Assembly: GCF_900100395.1 (NCBI RefSeq)
Contig: NZ_FNFB01000004.1
Span: 248,001-312,000 of the forward strand
DNA: 64,000 nt
Direction: 5' to 3'
Source: Nonomuraea maritima
GTDB lineage: Bacteria; Actinomycetota; Actinomycetes; Streptosporangiales; Streptosporangiaceae
A program made the translations under genes and the position numbers. Shown piece by piece: positions 52,993-61,967 of the stretch. Each line of letters begins with the position of its first letter. The stretch's first letter is position 1. Below the pieces are notes generated by a model. The model ran no database searches. It saw only the letters and a program-made list of their open reading frames with translations, and was not told where the DNA came from.

Positions 52993-54612
52993 TCAGTGCT
53001 CCGAGGCCTTCTCGGCGCCGACGCCGGTGAGCGAGCGCACCTCGATCTCGGCGTACTTGGCGGCGTTGTACTCCTTGCTGAGCACCGTGCCGATCCAGCC
53101 GCACAGGAAGCCGAGCGGGATCGAGACGATGCCGGGGTTGCTCAGCGGGAACCAGGCGAAGTCGGCGGTCTTGAACAGTGCGGTCGGCCCGCCGGACACC
53201 ACCGGCGAGAAGATCACCAGCAGCAGGGCGGAGACCAGGCCGCCGTAGATGGCCGCCACCGCGCCCGCCGTGTTGAACCGCTTCCAGAACAGGCTGTAGA
53301 GGATCGCGGGCAGGTTGCCCGAGGCCGCCACCGCGAACGCCAGCGCCACCAGGAACGCCACGTTCTGCCCCTGGGCGAGGATGCCGAGTCCGATCGCCAC
53401 GGCGCCGATGACCAGGGCCGAGATCCGGGCCACGACGACCTCCTGCCGCTCGCTCGCCTGGCCGCGCTTGAAGACGTGCGCGTACAGGTCGTGGGCGAAG
53501 CTGGAGGAGGAGGCCAGCGTGAGTCCGGCGACCACGGCGAGGATGGTCGCGAAGGCGACCGAACCGATGAGGGCGAGCAGCAGCGTGCCGCCGACGTCGC
53601 CGAAGATCTCCTGGCCGATCGCCTGGGCCAGCATCGGCGCCGCCGTGTTGCCTGCCGCGTCGCCCGCGGCGATCGCCTCCCTGCCGACCAGGGCCGCCGC
53701 GCCGAAGCCGAGGACCAGGGTGAGCAGGTAGAAGACGCCGATGATGCCGATGCCCCACAGGACGGACTTGCGGGCGTCCTTGGCGGTGGGCACGGTGTAG
53801 AAGCGGATGAGGATGTGCGGCAGACCCGCCGTACCGAGCACCAGCGCGAGACCGAGGCTGATGAGGTCGATCTTGCCCGCCAGTCCCTGCGCCTCGGTGC
53901 CGTACTTCAGGCCGGGGCTGAGGAAGCTCTGCGGGTTGGCCTCGGGGCCGCTGACCGACGCCGCCTGCCCGAGCAGGGCCGAGAGGTTGAAGCCGAACTT
54001 GCCCAGCACGAGCACCGTCACCAGAGCGGCGCCGCCCATGAGCAGGACGGCCTTGACGATCTGGACCCAGGTGGTGCCCTTCATGCCGCCGAACACCACG
54101 TAGACGATCATCAGTGCGCCCACGCCGACGATGGTCCAGGCCTTGGCCGCCTCACCGGTGATGCCGAGCAGCAGGCCGACCAGGGCTCCCGCGCCGACCA
54201 TCTGGGCGAGCAGGTAGAAGATGCTGACCACGATGGTGGACACGCCGGCCGCCGTGCGCACCGGGCGGGGGCTCATCCGGAACGCCAGCACGTCGGCCAT
54301 GGTGAACTTGCCGGAGTTCCGCATCAGCTCGGCGACCAGCAGCAGCGCGACCAGCCACGCCACCAGGAAGCCGATCGAGTACAGGAACCCGTCGTAACCC
54401 GACAGCGCGATGATGCCCGCGATGCCGAGGAAGGAGGCGGCCGACATGTAGTCGCCGCCGATCGCCAGGCCGTTCTGCACACCGCTGAACGACCGGCCGC
54501 CCGCGTAGTAGTCGGCCGCCGTCTTGGTCTGGCGGCTGGCCCAGTAGGTGATCCCCAGCGTGGCGGCCACGAAGGTGAGGAAGAGGATCATCCCCAGAGT
54601 GGTGGAGCTCAC
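52993..54612 (-). CDS. Sodium/solute symporter, acetate permease ActP-like
   Basis: A 539-residue member of the solute:sodium symporter family with about 13 hydrophobic segments. It opens MILFLTFVAATLGITYWASR and has the signature segment ADYYAGGRSFSGVQNGLAIGGDYMSAASFLG that resembles acetate/glycolate ActP permeases; GLPHILIRFYTV is also typical. It probably imports acetate or another short monocarboxylate with a cation. The GTG start overlaps the stop of the DUF485 gene (GTGA), the standard partner of ActP. Confidence 0.9.
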   Translation of the reverse strand: MSSTTLGMILFLTFVAATLGITYWASRQTKTAADYYAGGRSFSGVQNGLAIGGDYMSAASFLGIAGIIALSGYDGFLYSIGFLVAWLVALLLVAELMRNSGKFTMADVLAFRMSPRPVRTAAGVSTIVVSIFYLLAQMVGAGALVGLLLGITGEAAKAWTIVGVGALMIVYVVFGGMKGTTWVQIVKAVLLMGGAALVTVLVLGKFGFNLSALLGQAASVSGPEANPQSFLSPGLKYGTEAQGLAGKIDLISLGLALVLGTAGLPHILIRFYTVPTAKDARKSVLWGIGIIGVFYLLTLVLGFGAAALVGREAIAAGDAAGNTAAPMLAQAIGQEIFGDVGGTLLLALIGSVAFATILAVVAGLTLASSSSFAHDLYAHVFKRGQASERQEVVVARISALVIGAVAIGLGILAQGQNVAFLVALAFAVAASGNLPAILYSLFWKRFNTAGAVAAIYGGLVSALLLVIFSPVVSGGPTALFKTADFAWFPLSNPGIVSIPLGFLCGWIGTVLSKEYNAAKYAEIEVRSLTGVGAEKASEH

Positions 54613-54938
54613 TTGGTCTTCTCCTCGACCTGGTGGCGGAGCTTGTCGGCGATCGGGTCAAGCTTCTTCTCGGCGTGCCTGGAGTACGCCCAGGCGATGA
54701 GGAAGGTCGACACGAACTGCAACAGGCCGAGGACGAGGCCGATGTTGATGTGGCCGACGAGCTCGACGGCCATGAAGCCGCGCGCCCAGCCGGACAGCAA
54801 CACGTACAGCAGGTACCACGCCAGGAACGCCACGGTCATCGGGAACGTCCAGCGGCGGAAACGCCGCTTCAGATCCTGGAACTCGCTGCTCTCCTGCATG
54901 TGTTCATAGACGGATGCGTCATGTTCTTTGGTCGTCAC
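54609..54938 (-). CDS. DUF485 membrane protein, symporter partner
   Basis: A 109-residue two-TM protein (FPMTVAFLAWYLLYVLLSG and GLVLGLLQFVSTFLIAWAY) with a charged C-terminus, the DUF485/YjcH type encoded next to ActP. Its role is unproven, probably assembly or regulation of the transporter. The start is a GTG at 54938 preceded by GGAGGT at ideal spacing. It is translationally coupled to the symporter. Confidence 0.88.
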   Translation of the reverse strand: MTTKEHDASVYEHMQESSEFQDLKRRFRRWTFPMTVAFLAWYLLYVLLSGWARGFMAVELVGHINIGLVLGLLQFVSTFLIAWAYSRHAEKKLDPIADKLRHQVEEKTK

Positions 54939-55139
54939 GGGACCTCCACTGTGATGCGGATCACGCCCAACGTAAGAGCGCAACCTACCCGTCGTGGAGG
55001 CCGGTGACGGCGTTGTTCGGCGAGCCGCAGCGGCCGGGCGATTAGTTGGAGGTGGCCTGCGATGAAAGGTCTGTATTGCGCGACGAACGGTTCGTTTTTC
55101 CCACCCGCCCTCCAGCCCTCTCCCGGCCCGCGCGGCCGC

Positions 55140-56297
55140 CTAGGCCAGCTCCTCCAGGGCCAGGTCGAGGTCCTTGATCAGAGTATCCGCGGGCTCCAGG
55201 CCGACCGAGAGGCGGACGAGGCCGACGGGGACGCCCATGGTGGCCCGGACGCTCTCCTCCACGGTCAGCGCGGGCGCGTTCACCAGGCTCTCGAATCCAC
55301 CCCACGACACCCCGATCCTGAAATGTCGCAGCTTGGTGAGGAAGGCGCCGACCCGGTCCGCCGAGTCGGTGTCCAGCTCGAAGCTGAACAGGCTGGAGAA
55401 CCCGGTCATCTGCCGCACCGCGACCGCGTGCCCCGGGTGCGAGGGAAGCCCCGGGTGGTTCACCCCGCGCACCGAGGGATGATTCTCCAGGTACGCGGCC
55501 ACGGCCAGCCCCCGCTCCTGGTGCGCGGCCATCCGCACGGGCAGCGTGCGCAGCCCCTTGATCACCTTGGCCGCGTCGTGCGGCGACATGGCGGCCCCGT
55601 ACAGCTGGTACTCGGTCAGCGCCAGCGGCCGGATCAGCCGCTCCGGACCCACGACCACGCCGCCCACCAGGTCGCTGTGCCCGCCGATGTACTTCGACAG
55701 CGAGTGCACCACGAGGTCGACGCCCATCGTCAGCGGCTTCTGGAACAGCGGCGTGGACCACGTGTTGTCCATCGCGGTCACCAGGCCCCGCTCCCGCGCC
55801 CACGCGGTCACCTCGGCGATGTCCACCACCCCGTACGCCATGTACGACGGCGACTCGAAGTACAGCAGGCGGGTGTTCGGCCGGACGGCCTCGGCGCAGC
55901 CCGCGAGGTCGTCGACGTGCGTGTGCGTGACGCCGTACTTCTCCAGGTAGCGCAGGAACTGCGTGGTGGGTCCGTAGATCGCGCCGAGCACGAGCACGTG
56001 GTCGCCGGCCGACACGAGCGAGGAGATCGTCGCCGAGATGGCCCCCATGCCCGACCCGAAGCACTTGGCCCGCTCACCGCGTTCCAGCGCCGCGAGCTTG
56101 CGCTGGACGAGGTCGACCGTCGGGTTGGTGCCCCGCCAGTAGACGTAGCGCTCGTCCTCGTTCCTGATAGCCGCGCCGAGCTCCTCGGCCGAGTCGAACG
56201 TGAACAGCGAGTTCTCGAAAACCGGCGGGTTGACCGCCCCCAGGATCCAGGGCTCGTCCTCACCCAACCGGCCACAGATCCAGTCGTCATCATGCAT
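55140..56297 (-). CDS. Cys/Met-metabolism PLP-dependent enzyme (cystathionine lyase/synthase-like)
   Basis: A 385-residue fold-type I PLP enzyme. The Schiff-base Lys202 is in SLSKYIGGHSD, with the cofactor-contact FGSGMGAIS and the AMDNTWSTP segments upstream. Family members are cystathionine gamma-synthase, cystathionine beta-lyase and methionine gamma-lyase; WRGTNPT is most like the beta-lyase/MetC branch. The reaction therefore involves a sulfur amino acid or a beta/gamma elimination on a related substrate. It sits between two symporter operons and reads in the same direction. Confidence 0.85.
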   Translation of the reverse strand: MHDDDWICGRLGEDEPWILGAVNPPVFENSLFTFDSAEELGAAIRNEDERYVYWRGTNPTVDLVQRKLAALERGERAKCFGSGMGAISATISSLVSAGDHVLVLGAIYGPTTQFLRYLEKYGVTHTHVDDLAGCAEAVRPNTRLLYFESPSYMAYGVVDIAEVTAWARERGLVTAMDNTWSTPLFQKPLTMGVDLVVHSLSKYIGGHSDLVGGVVVGPERLIRPLALTEYQLYGAAMSPHDAAKVIKGLRTLPVRMAAHQERGLAVAAYLENHPSVRGVNHPGLPSHPGHAVAVRQMTGFSSLFSFELDTDSADRVGAFLTKLRHFRIGVSWGGFESLVNAPALTVEESVRATMGVPVGLVRLSVGLEPADTLIKDLDLALEELA

Positions 56298-56334
56298 GGG
56301 GGCAGACTACGACAGAGTGGGACAACAACCCTGA

Positions 56335-57822
56335 TCAGGACGAGCGGGGACGCCAGTCGCCGCGGTCGAGGTCGAGGTTCTCCGGGGTGTGCAGCCGTAC
56401 CATGGTCCGCGCCACGCCCGCCGGCACCCGGTCGGGCGTCAGGAACGACACCGCCACCATCACGGCGAACGCGATCGGCACCGTCCAGGCCGCAGGCTGG
56501 GCCAGCAGCGCCCCCGTCACCCCCTCGTACGGCCCGCCGGTGATCGTGACGAGCACCGCGGCGCAGGCCAGCCCGCCGCCGACGAGCAGCCCCGCGAGCG
56601 CCCCCGTCGTCGACAGCCGCCGCCACCAGATGCCCAGCACCAGCAGCGGGCAGAACGACGAGGCCGCCACCGCGAACGCCAGCCCCACCACGTCGGCCAC
56701 CGGCAGCGCCCGCGCCCACAGCGCCAGGGCCAGCGGCACCACCACCGCCATCAGGGTCGCCCACCGGAACGAGCGCACCCCGCCCTTCAGCAGGTCCTGC
56801 GCGATCACCCCGGCGACGGACACCGTCAGCCCGGACGACGTCGACAGGAACGCCGCGAACGCCCCCGCGGTGACCAGGGCGGTCAGCACGTCGCCCAGGG
56901 TGCCGCCGATCATCCGCGACGGCAGCGTCAGCACCACCGTGTCGGTCCGCACCAGGTCGGGGGCGTAGATCCGGCCCAGCCAGCCGTACACGGCGGGCAG
57001 CAGGTAGAACGCGCCGAGCAGCGACAGCACCACCAGCGTGGTACGGCGCGCCGCCCGCCCGTCGGGGTTGGTGTAGAAGCGCACCAGCACGTGCGGCAGC
57101 CCCATCGTGCCGAGGAACGTGGCCAGGATCAGCGAGTACGTCGAGTACAGCGCGTAGTCGCGGCCGCCGGTCAGCGGGACCTGCCAGGTGGCCGCGTCCT
57201 CCGCGCTCAGCGCGGGCGCGCCGTCGGACTGCCAGGCCATCAGCAGGAACACCAGCGGCACCGCCAGCGCGGTCAGCTTGAGCCAGTACTGGAACGCCTG
57301 CACGAACGTGATCGACCGCATGCCGCCCGACAGCACGTTCACCGCCACGACGACCGCGACGAGCAGCCCGCCCACCCACACGGGCGCGCCCGTGATGGTG
57401 CGCAGCACCAGCCCCGCGCTCTGGAACTGCGGCATGAGGTAGAGCCAGCCGATCAGCACGACGAGCACGCTCGCGGTGCGGCGCACGGTCATCGACTCGA
57501 GCCGCGCCTCGGCGAAGTCGGGCAGCGTGTAGGCCCCCGAGCGGCGCAGCGGCGCCGACACCAGCACCAGCAGCACCAGGTAGCCGCCGGTCCAGCCGAC
57601 CGGGAGCCACAGCATGTCGACGCCGAACGACAGGACGAGCCCCGCCACGCCGAGGAACGACGCCGCCGACAGGTACTCGCCGCCGATGGCGGAGGCGTTC
57701 CACAGCGGGCTGACCGTACGGGAGGCCACGTAGAAGTCGGAGGTCGTGCGGGAGAAACGGATCCCGAACGCCCCGATGAGCACGGCCGCCACCACGACGA
57801 CCAGCACCGCGGTCAGGCTCAC
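56335..57822 (-). CDS. Sodium/solute symporter, second copy
   Basis: A 495-residue solute:sodium symporter paralogous to the one at 53-54.6 kb, with the corresponding FYVASRTVSPLWNASAIGGEYLSAASFLG region and GLPHVLVRFYTN. The same-family pair may differ in substrate or affinity. The GTG start at 57822 overlaps the stop of the small membrane protein (GTGA). The C-terminus is short and soluble. Likely controlled by the LytS/LytR pair at the head of this operon. Confidence 0.88.
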   Translation of the reverse strand: MSLTAVLVVVVAAVLIGAFGIRFSRTTSDFYVASRTVSPLWNASAIGGEYLSAASFLGVAGLVLSFGVDMLWLPVGWTGGYLVLLVLVSAPLRRSGAYTLPDFAEARLESMTVRRTASVLVVLIGWLYLMPQFQSAGLVLRTITGAPVWVGGLLVAVVVAVNVLSGGMRSITFVQAFQYWLKLTALAVPLVFLLMAWQSDGAPALSAEDAATWQVPLTGGRDYALYSTYSLILATFLGTMGLPHVLVRFYTNPDGRAARRTTLVVLSLLGAFYLLPAVYGWLGRIYAPDLVRTDTVVLTLPSRMIGGTLGDVLTALVTAGAFAAFLSTSSGLTVSVAGVIAQDLLKGGVRSFRWATLMAVVVPLALALWARALPVADVVGLAFAVAASSFCPLLVLGIWWRRLSTTGALAGLLVGGGLACAAVLVTITGGPYEGVTGALLAQPAAWTVPIAFAVMVAVSFLTPDRVPAGVARTMVRLHTPENLDLDRGDWRPRSS

Positions 57823-58259
57823 CGGCGTTCGACCAGTTCGGCGAAGTGGCGCTCGTTGCGCTCGGCCTGCCGCACGTAGAACCAGGCCCCGAGGACGAAG
57901 CCCGGGTAGATGAGCCCGGCGAGCACCGCCCACGGCACCGGCACGCCCAGCAGGTCGGCCTCGCGCAGCTCGGGGATCAGCAGGAACAGCACCGGCAGCC
58001 CGCCGACGACGCCGGCCAGCACCGTGCAGACGAACAGCGCCAGCCGGAACTGGGTGCGCAGCAGCGAGCGCATGTAGACCTCGCCCACCCGCGTCTGCTC
58101 GTCGATCTCGCGGGTGGCCGGGTAGCGGGGACGCCGGGCGGCCGCCGTGCGCGGGCTCGTCACGGGGACGCGGCGCGGCGTCTCGGCGCGCGGCAGCGGC
58201 GAGCGGCGCGCCTGGCGCTGCTCCGCGCCCGCTCCTTCGCCGGCCCTTCGTGCGCTCAT
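57819..58259 (-). CDS. Small membrane protein, DUF485-like partner of the second symporter
   Basis: A 146-residue protein with a basic, disordered N-terminus (about 55 residues) and two TM segments (LALFVCTVLAGVVGGLPVLFLLI and VPWAVLAGLIYPGFVLGAWFYV). It corresponds to the DUF485 partner of the first symporter but is longer. It overlaps the response-regulator gene by 4 bp and the symporter by 4 bp, so the operon is fully coupled. Confidence 0.78.
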   Translation of the reverse strand: MSARRAGEGAGAEQRQARRSPLPRAETPRRVPVTSPRTAAARRPRYPATREIDEQTRVGEVYMRSLLRTQFRLALFVCTVLAGVVGGLPVLFLLIPELREADLLGVPVPWAVLAGLIYPGFVLGAWFYVRQAERNERHFAELVERR

Positions 58260-59005
58260 TCCTGCCTGCCCTTCCTGGCGCGGCGGACCAGCATGTCGCG
58301 CAGCTCGCGGGTGTGCCGGCGGCTCACCGGGATCTCGGTGTCGCCCACCCGCACCGTGCACCTGCCGGAGTCGATGTGCAACTCCTCGATGTGTTTGACG
58401 GCCACCAGGTGGCTGCGGTGCACACGGACGAACCCCGCCGACGACCACCGCTCCTCCAGGGAGGCGAGCGGGATGCGCACCAGGTGGCTGCCCGAGGCCG
58501 TGTGCAGGCGGGCGTAGTCGCCCTGCGCCTCCACGTAGACCACGTCGGAGCTGGAGACGAAGCGGGTCACCCCGCCCAGCTCGACCGGGATCGTGTCGCT
58601 CTCGCCGCCCTCCACCGGCACCTCGGCCGAGACCGCCACCCGCCTGATCGCCTCCGCCAGCCGCTCGGGCCGTACGGGCTTGAGCAGGTAGTCCTCCGCC
58701 TTGATCTCGAACGCGTCCACCGCGTGCTCCTCGTACGCGGTGACGAACACGACCCGGGGCGGGTTCGCGAAGCGCGACAGCAACCGCCCGAGCACCACCC
58801 CGTCGAGCCCGCGCATCCTGATGTCGAGGAAGACGGCGTCGATCGGCCGTCCCTCGGCGATGGAGCGGTCGAGCAGCCGCAACGCCGACGCGCCGTCCCG
58901 GGCCGTGCTCACCTCGCCGATACGGGGGTCGGCACGCAGGAGGTACGACAGGTCTTCGAGGGCGGGTAGCTCGTCGTCGACCGCGAGGACCCGGAGTAGC
59001 GCCAT
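58256..59005 (-). CDS. LytTR-type response regulator
   Basis: A 249-residue response regulator: receiver with acidic pocket Asp10-Asp11, phosphoacceptor Asp61 and YLLKPV Lys, then a C-terminal LytTR DNA-binding domain (FVRVHRSHLVAVKHIEELHI). LytTR regulators in CrbR/MctR-like systems control short-chain carboxylate uptake. The ATG at 59005 has no clear ribosome site (a TTG at 59026 extends the frame by seven codons), so leaderless or weak initiation is possible. Confidence 0.9.
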   Translation of the reverse strand: MALLRVLAVDDELPALEDLSYLLRADPRIGEVSTARDGASALRLLDRSIAEGRPIDAVFLDIRMRGLDGVVLGRLLSRFANPPRVVFVTAYEEHAVDAFEIKAEDYLLKPVRPERLAEAIRRVAVSAEVPVEGGESDTIPVELGGVTRFVSSSDVVYVEAQGDYARLHTASGSHLVRIPLASLEERWSSAGFVRVHRSHLVAVKHIEELHIDSGRCTVRVGDTEIPVSRRHTRELRDMLVRRARKGRQE

Positions 59006-59038
59006 AGACAGTGATGAAACCGACAACGAACAACGGGG

Positions 59039-60217
59039 TCAACGGGCGGATACACCTGGGTGATACTTCGGCAACCTGACGTTGACCTTGGTGCCCGCGC
59101 CGGGGGCCGTCTCGACGACGAGGCCGTACTCGTCGCCGTACACCTGGCGGAGCCGTTCGTCCACGTTGGCCAGGCCGACGCCGCCCGCGGAGGGGATCTC
59201 ACCTGCGAGGATGCGGCGCAGCCGCTCCGGATCCATCCCGAGGCCGTCGTCCTCGACGCTGATGCGGCATTCCGCCCCCGCGTCCTCGGCGATGATCGCG
59301 ATGCGCCCGACGCCGTTCTTGCTCTCAAGGCCGTGCCGTACGGCGTTCTCGACCAGCGGCTGCAGGCACAGGAACGGCACCGCGACCGGCAGCACCTCGG
59401 GCGCGATGCGCAGCGTCATCTGAAGCTGGTCGCCGAACCTCGCACGCTCGAGGATGAGGTAGCGGTCGATCGAGCGCAGCTCCTCGGCCAGCGTGGTGAA
59501 CTCGCCGTGCCGCCGGAAGGAGTAGCGGGTGAAGTCGGCGAACTCCAGCAGCAGCTCTCGCGCCCGTTCGGGATCGGTGCGGACGAACGAGGCGATCGTG
59601 GTCAGCGAGTTGTAGATGAAGTGCGGCGAGATCTGCGCCCGTAACGCGCGCACCTCGGCCTCCATGAGCAGCGTGCGCGAACGGTCGAGCTCGGCCAACT
59701 CGAGCTGCGAGTCGACCCAGCCGGCCACCTCCTCGGCGGCCCTGACCAGCCCGGCCGAGGCGCTCTGCCCGTAGGCGGCCAGCGCGCCCACCACGCGGTC
59801 GTCGGTGGTGAGCGGGACGACGACGGCCTGCCGTACGGGGCATTCGAGCAGGTCGCAGTCGATGGTGAGCACCTGCGTGCGGCCGTCCTTGAGGGTGGCC
59901 GCCGCGTGCTCGTACGCCTCGGCGGCGTGGTGCTCGCCGGCGCCGTCGTAGACGAGCAGCCGTTCGCCGTCGGTGATGGCGAGCGCCGCCGAACCGAGCA
60001 GGGCGCGCAGGTGGCGGGAGGCCCGCTCGGCGCCGTCGGCGGTCAGCCCGGCCCGCAGCGGCGGCCCGGCCAGGGACGCGGTGTGCAGGGTCTCGAACGT
60101 GGCGCGCTCGGCCGGGCTGGTGCCGAGCTCGCGGCGACCCCGCATGACGCGCCACAGCACGAACGAGGGCACGCCGACGACCACCGCGACCACGGCGGAC
60201 CCGACGAGGTACTCCAC
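59039..60217 (-). CDS. LytS-type sensor histidine kinase
   Basis: A 392-residue HisKA_7TM-less LytS/YehU-type kinase. One N-terminal TM segment (residues 4-24), a GAF-like domain (about 65-165), then the His-kinase segment with phosphorylatable His199 in SPHFIYNSL, ENAVRHG (N box) and DDGLGM (G box). It pairs with the LytTR regulator 33 bp downstream to control the symporter in the same operon. The ligand is unknown. Confidence 0.9.
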   Translation of the reverse strand: MEYLVGSAVVAVVVGVPSFVLWRVMRGRRELGTSPAERATFETLHTASLAGPPLRAGLTADGAERASRHLRALLGSAALAITDGERLLVYDGAGEHHAAEAYEHAAATLKDGRTQVLTIDCDLLECPVRQAVVVPLTTDDRVVGALAAYGQSASAGLVRAAEEVAGWVDSQLELAELDRSRTLLMEAEVRALRAQISPHFIYNSLTTIASFVRTDPERARELLLEFADFTRYSFRRHGEFTTLAEELRSIDRYLILERARFGDQLQMTLRIAPEVLPVAVPFLCLQPLVENAVRHGLESKNGVGRIAIIAEDAGAECRISVEDDGLGMDPERLRRILAGEIPSAGGVGLANVDERLRQVYGDEYGLVVETAPGAGTKVNVRLPKYHPGVSAR

Positions 60218-60265
60218 GCGGGGAGCTTAGCCCGCGCGGGCCGCGCCGCGCAGGCCCCTCAACTC

Positions 60266-60365
60266 ACAGCGCCTCGACCCACAGCGCCTTGACTCACGGG
60301 GCTTCGACCCACAGGGCTTTGACTCGCAGGGCTTTGACTCGCAGGGCTTCGACTTACAGGGCTTT
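60266..60365. repeat. Imperfect 15-bp tandem repeat in gap after HIT gene
   Basis: Six full units with the pattern ACAGGGCTTTGACTC, each differing at one to four positions, and a partial seventh unit (60356-60365) that runs through the end of the HIT gene. The array covers most of the gap between the HIT stop and the kinase start. No spacer/repeat structure like CRISPR is present. Confidence 0.9.
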
Positions 60366-60764
60366 GGCGACGAGGTCGGCGTACGCGGCGGCCTCGTCGT
60401 CGGACTCGTACGTCGTGCGCGGCCAGAAGAAGCCGCGCAGGCCGTCCTTCCTGACCCGGGGCACCACGTGCACGTGCAGGTGCGGGACGCTCTGGCTGAC
60501 GCGGTTGTTCATCGCCACGAACGTGCCGCCGGCCTTCAGCCCCTCCTCCACGGCCCTCGCCATGGCCTGCACCCGCTCGAAGAACGGCCCCACGTCGGCC
60601 ACCGGGAGGTCGGACAGCGTCTCGACGTGGGCGCGCGGCACCACGAGCACGTGGCCCTTGAAGACCGGCCGGACGTCGAGGAAGGACACCGCCACCGCGT
60701 CCGCGCCCACCACGTGGGCGGGCCGCTCGCCGGCGATGATCTCGCAGAACAGGTCGGCGTTCAC
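60354..60764 (-). CDS. HIT-family nucleotide hydrolase
   Basis: A 136-residue histidine-triad protein with the catalytic HLHVHV motif (His95, His97, His99) and FKGHVLVVPRAH, a typical nucleotide phosphoramidase/dinucleotide hydrolase. The C-terminus ends in an aromatic/charged tail (FFWPRTTYES). The GTG start at 60764 overlaps the stop of the DUF1838 gene. Its last codons contain a partial unit of the tandem repeat. Confidence 0.9.
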   Translation of the reverse strand: MNADLFCEIIAGERPAHVVGADAVAVSFLDVRPVFKGHVLVVPRAHVETLSDLPVADVGPFFERVQAMARAVEEGLKAGGTFVAMNNRVSQSVPHLHVHVVPRVRKDGLRGFFWPRTTYESDDEAAAYADLVAKAL

Positions 60765-61492
60765 GTGCCCGCCCCATCCGGGCGCTGCCGGGCCGCGAAC
60801 GCCGTCCAGCTCGTCATGTTGGGCGCCGTCCACGTCTCCGGGGCGTGCAGGAAGTGCTCGCCGGCGCGCTCGCGCAGCCGTACGGGCAGCTCGGCGGCCC
60901 GCGCGAACTTGGCCCCCCTGCAGTGGTACACCAGCCCGCCGCCGCGCTGCCCCATCGCCATCCACGGCAGCCACGGCGACACCCGGCACCACGAGAACGC
61001 GGCGGGCACCCCGGGCGGCCCCGCGTCCAGGTCGCGCGCCGAGACGAAGAACTGGAACAGCTCCAGCGCCCGGTAGGTGTCGCTCGCGGAGTTGTCGGGG
61101 TAGTCGGCGACCTTGAGCGGCGAGGGGTAGGCGAGCCGGACGTCCACGTTGTAGACGACCTGGTCGCCGAGGCGCGTGACCGGCACCGCGTGGTCGCCCA
61201 GCCGCTGGTTGACCGGGTCGTTGTAGACGTGCTGCACCTCGACCCTGCGGCCGGTCAGCGGGTTGTCCCAGGAGTCGGCCACCTCGCGGGTGGCGGGGTC
61301 GAGGTAGAGGGCGACCTCCCTGGTGAGCAGCCGCCAGCCGTCGTCGGAGCGTACGGCGCGGGCCACGTTGACGCCCTCGAACCCGAACAGGTGGTGCGGC
61401 CCGCCGTCGTCCTGCCAGCCGTAGACGTCGCCGGTCCAGTACGAGAAGGTCTCGGCGCCGTCCGTGGACGCGCGTACCCGGATGAAGTCCAC
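60761..61492 (-). CDS. DUF1838 family protein
   Basis: A 243-residue protein matching DUF1838 (FSYWTGDVYGW, HHLFGFEGVNVAR, FFVSARDL and the C-terminal TAPNMTSWTAFA segment). The function is unknown; some members are suspected to act in lipid or sterol-like metabolism, but this is unproven. It is cytoplasmic (no signal). The 3' end overlaps the HIT gene start (GTGA). Confidence 0.8.
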   Translation of the reverse strand: MDFIRVRASTDGAETFSYWTGDVYGWQDDGGPHHLFGFEGVNVARAVRSDDGWRLLTREVALYLDPATREVADSWDNPLTGRRVEVQHVYNDPVNQRLGDHAVPVTRLGDQVVYNVDVRLAYPSPLKVADYPDNSASDTYRALELFQFFVSARDLDAGPPGVPAAFSWCRVSPWLPWMAMGQRGGGLVYHCRGAKFARAAELPVRLRERAGEHFLHAPETWTAPNMTSWTAFAARQRPDGAGT

Positions 61493-61509
61493 GTCCCGCA
61501 GCCTAACCG

Positions 61510-61893
61510 TCAGGGGACGGTCCGTCCCCGCTCGCGGACGGTCACGCTGAAGACCGCGTCCTCCTTGGCGGGCGGCGCCGGGCGCAGCCGGACCTCGGTC
61601 ACGCCCGGCCGCTTGGCGTTGAAGACGAAGTACGCGGTGCCGCCCTCGTCGGGCTGCTCCTCGCTGATGAACGAGGCCACCTTCGGGTCGGGCACCTCCA
61701 CGAGCCGCCAGTCGTCGCCCGGGGCAGGGGTGTCGGGCACGGCCAGCGAGAACCGCTGCCCCGGCTCCAGTTCCACCTGCGCGGTGGCGCCCTCACGACC
61801 CTTGACGACCGTGCCGAAGTGGCTGACCGCGGTGCCGCCGCCACAACCCGCCAGGAGCAGGGCGAGCAGGACGGCGGCGGTTGGACGCATCAT
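61510..61893 (-). CDS. Putative lipoprotein, chagasin-like fold possible
   Basis: 127 residues with a lipoprotein signal: MMRPTAAVLLALLLAGC, lipobox LLAGC near residue 17. The mature part is beta-rich (GQRFSLAVPDTPAPGDDWRL; AKRPGVTEVRLRP) and loosely resembles protease-inhibitor I42/chagasin domains. That identification is weak. It is 17 bp upstream of the DUF1838 gene, same strand. Confidence 0.72.
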   Translation of the reverse strand: MMRPTAAVLLALLLAGCGGGTAVSHFGTVVKGREGATAQVELEPGQRFSLAVPDTPAPGDDWRLVEVPDPKVASFISEEQPDEGGTAYFVFNAKRPGVTEVRLRPAPPAKEDAVFSVTVRERGRTVP

Positions 61894-61967
61894 TCCGGCA
61901 GGTTATCGGGCCGGGGCGGCCCTCCTGGCGGCGCACCGCCCGCTGCCGGGACACGGCGTCGCGGGTC

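Noticed and set aside
60266-60365. Possible CRISPR array
   Set aside because: Units are contiguous with no unique spacers; it is a simple tandem repeat.
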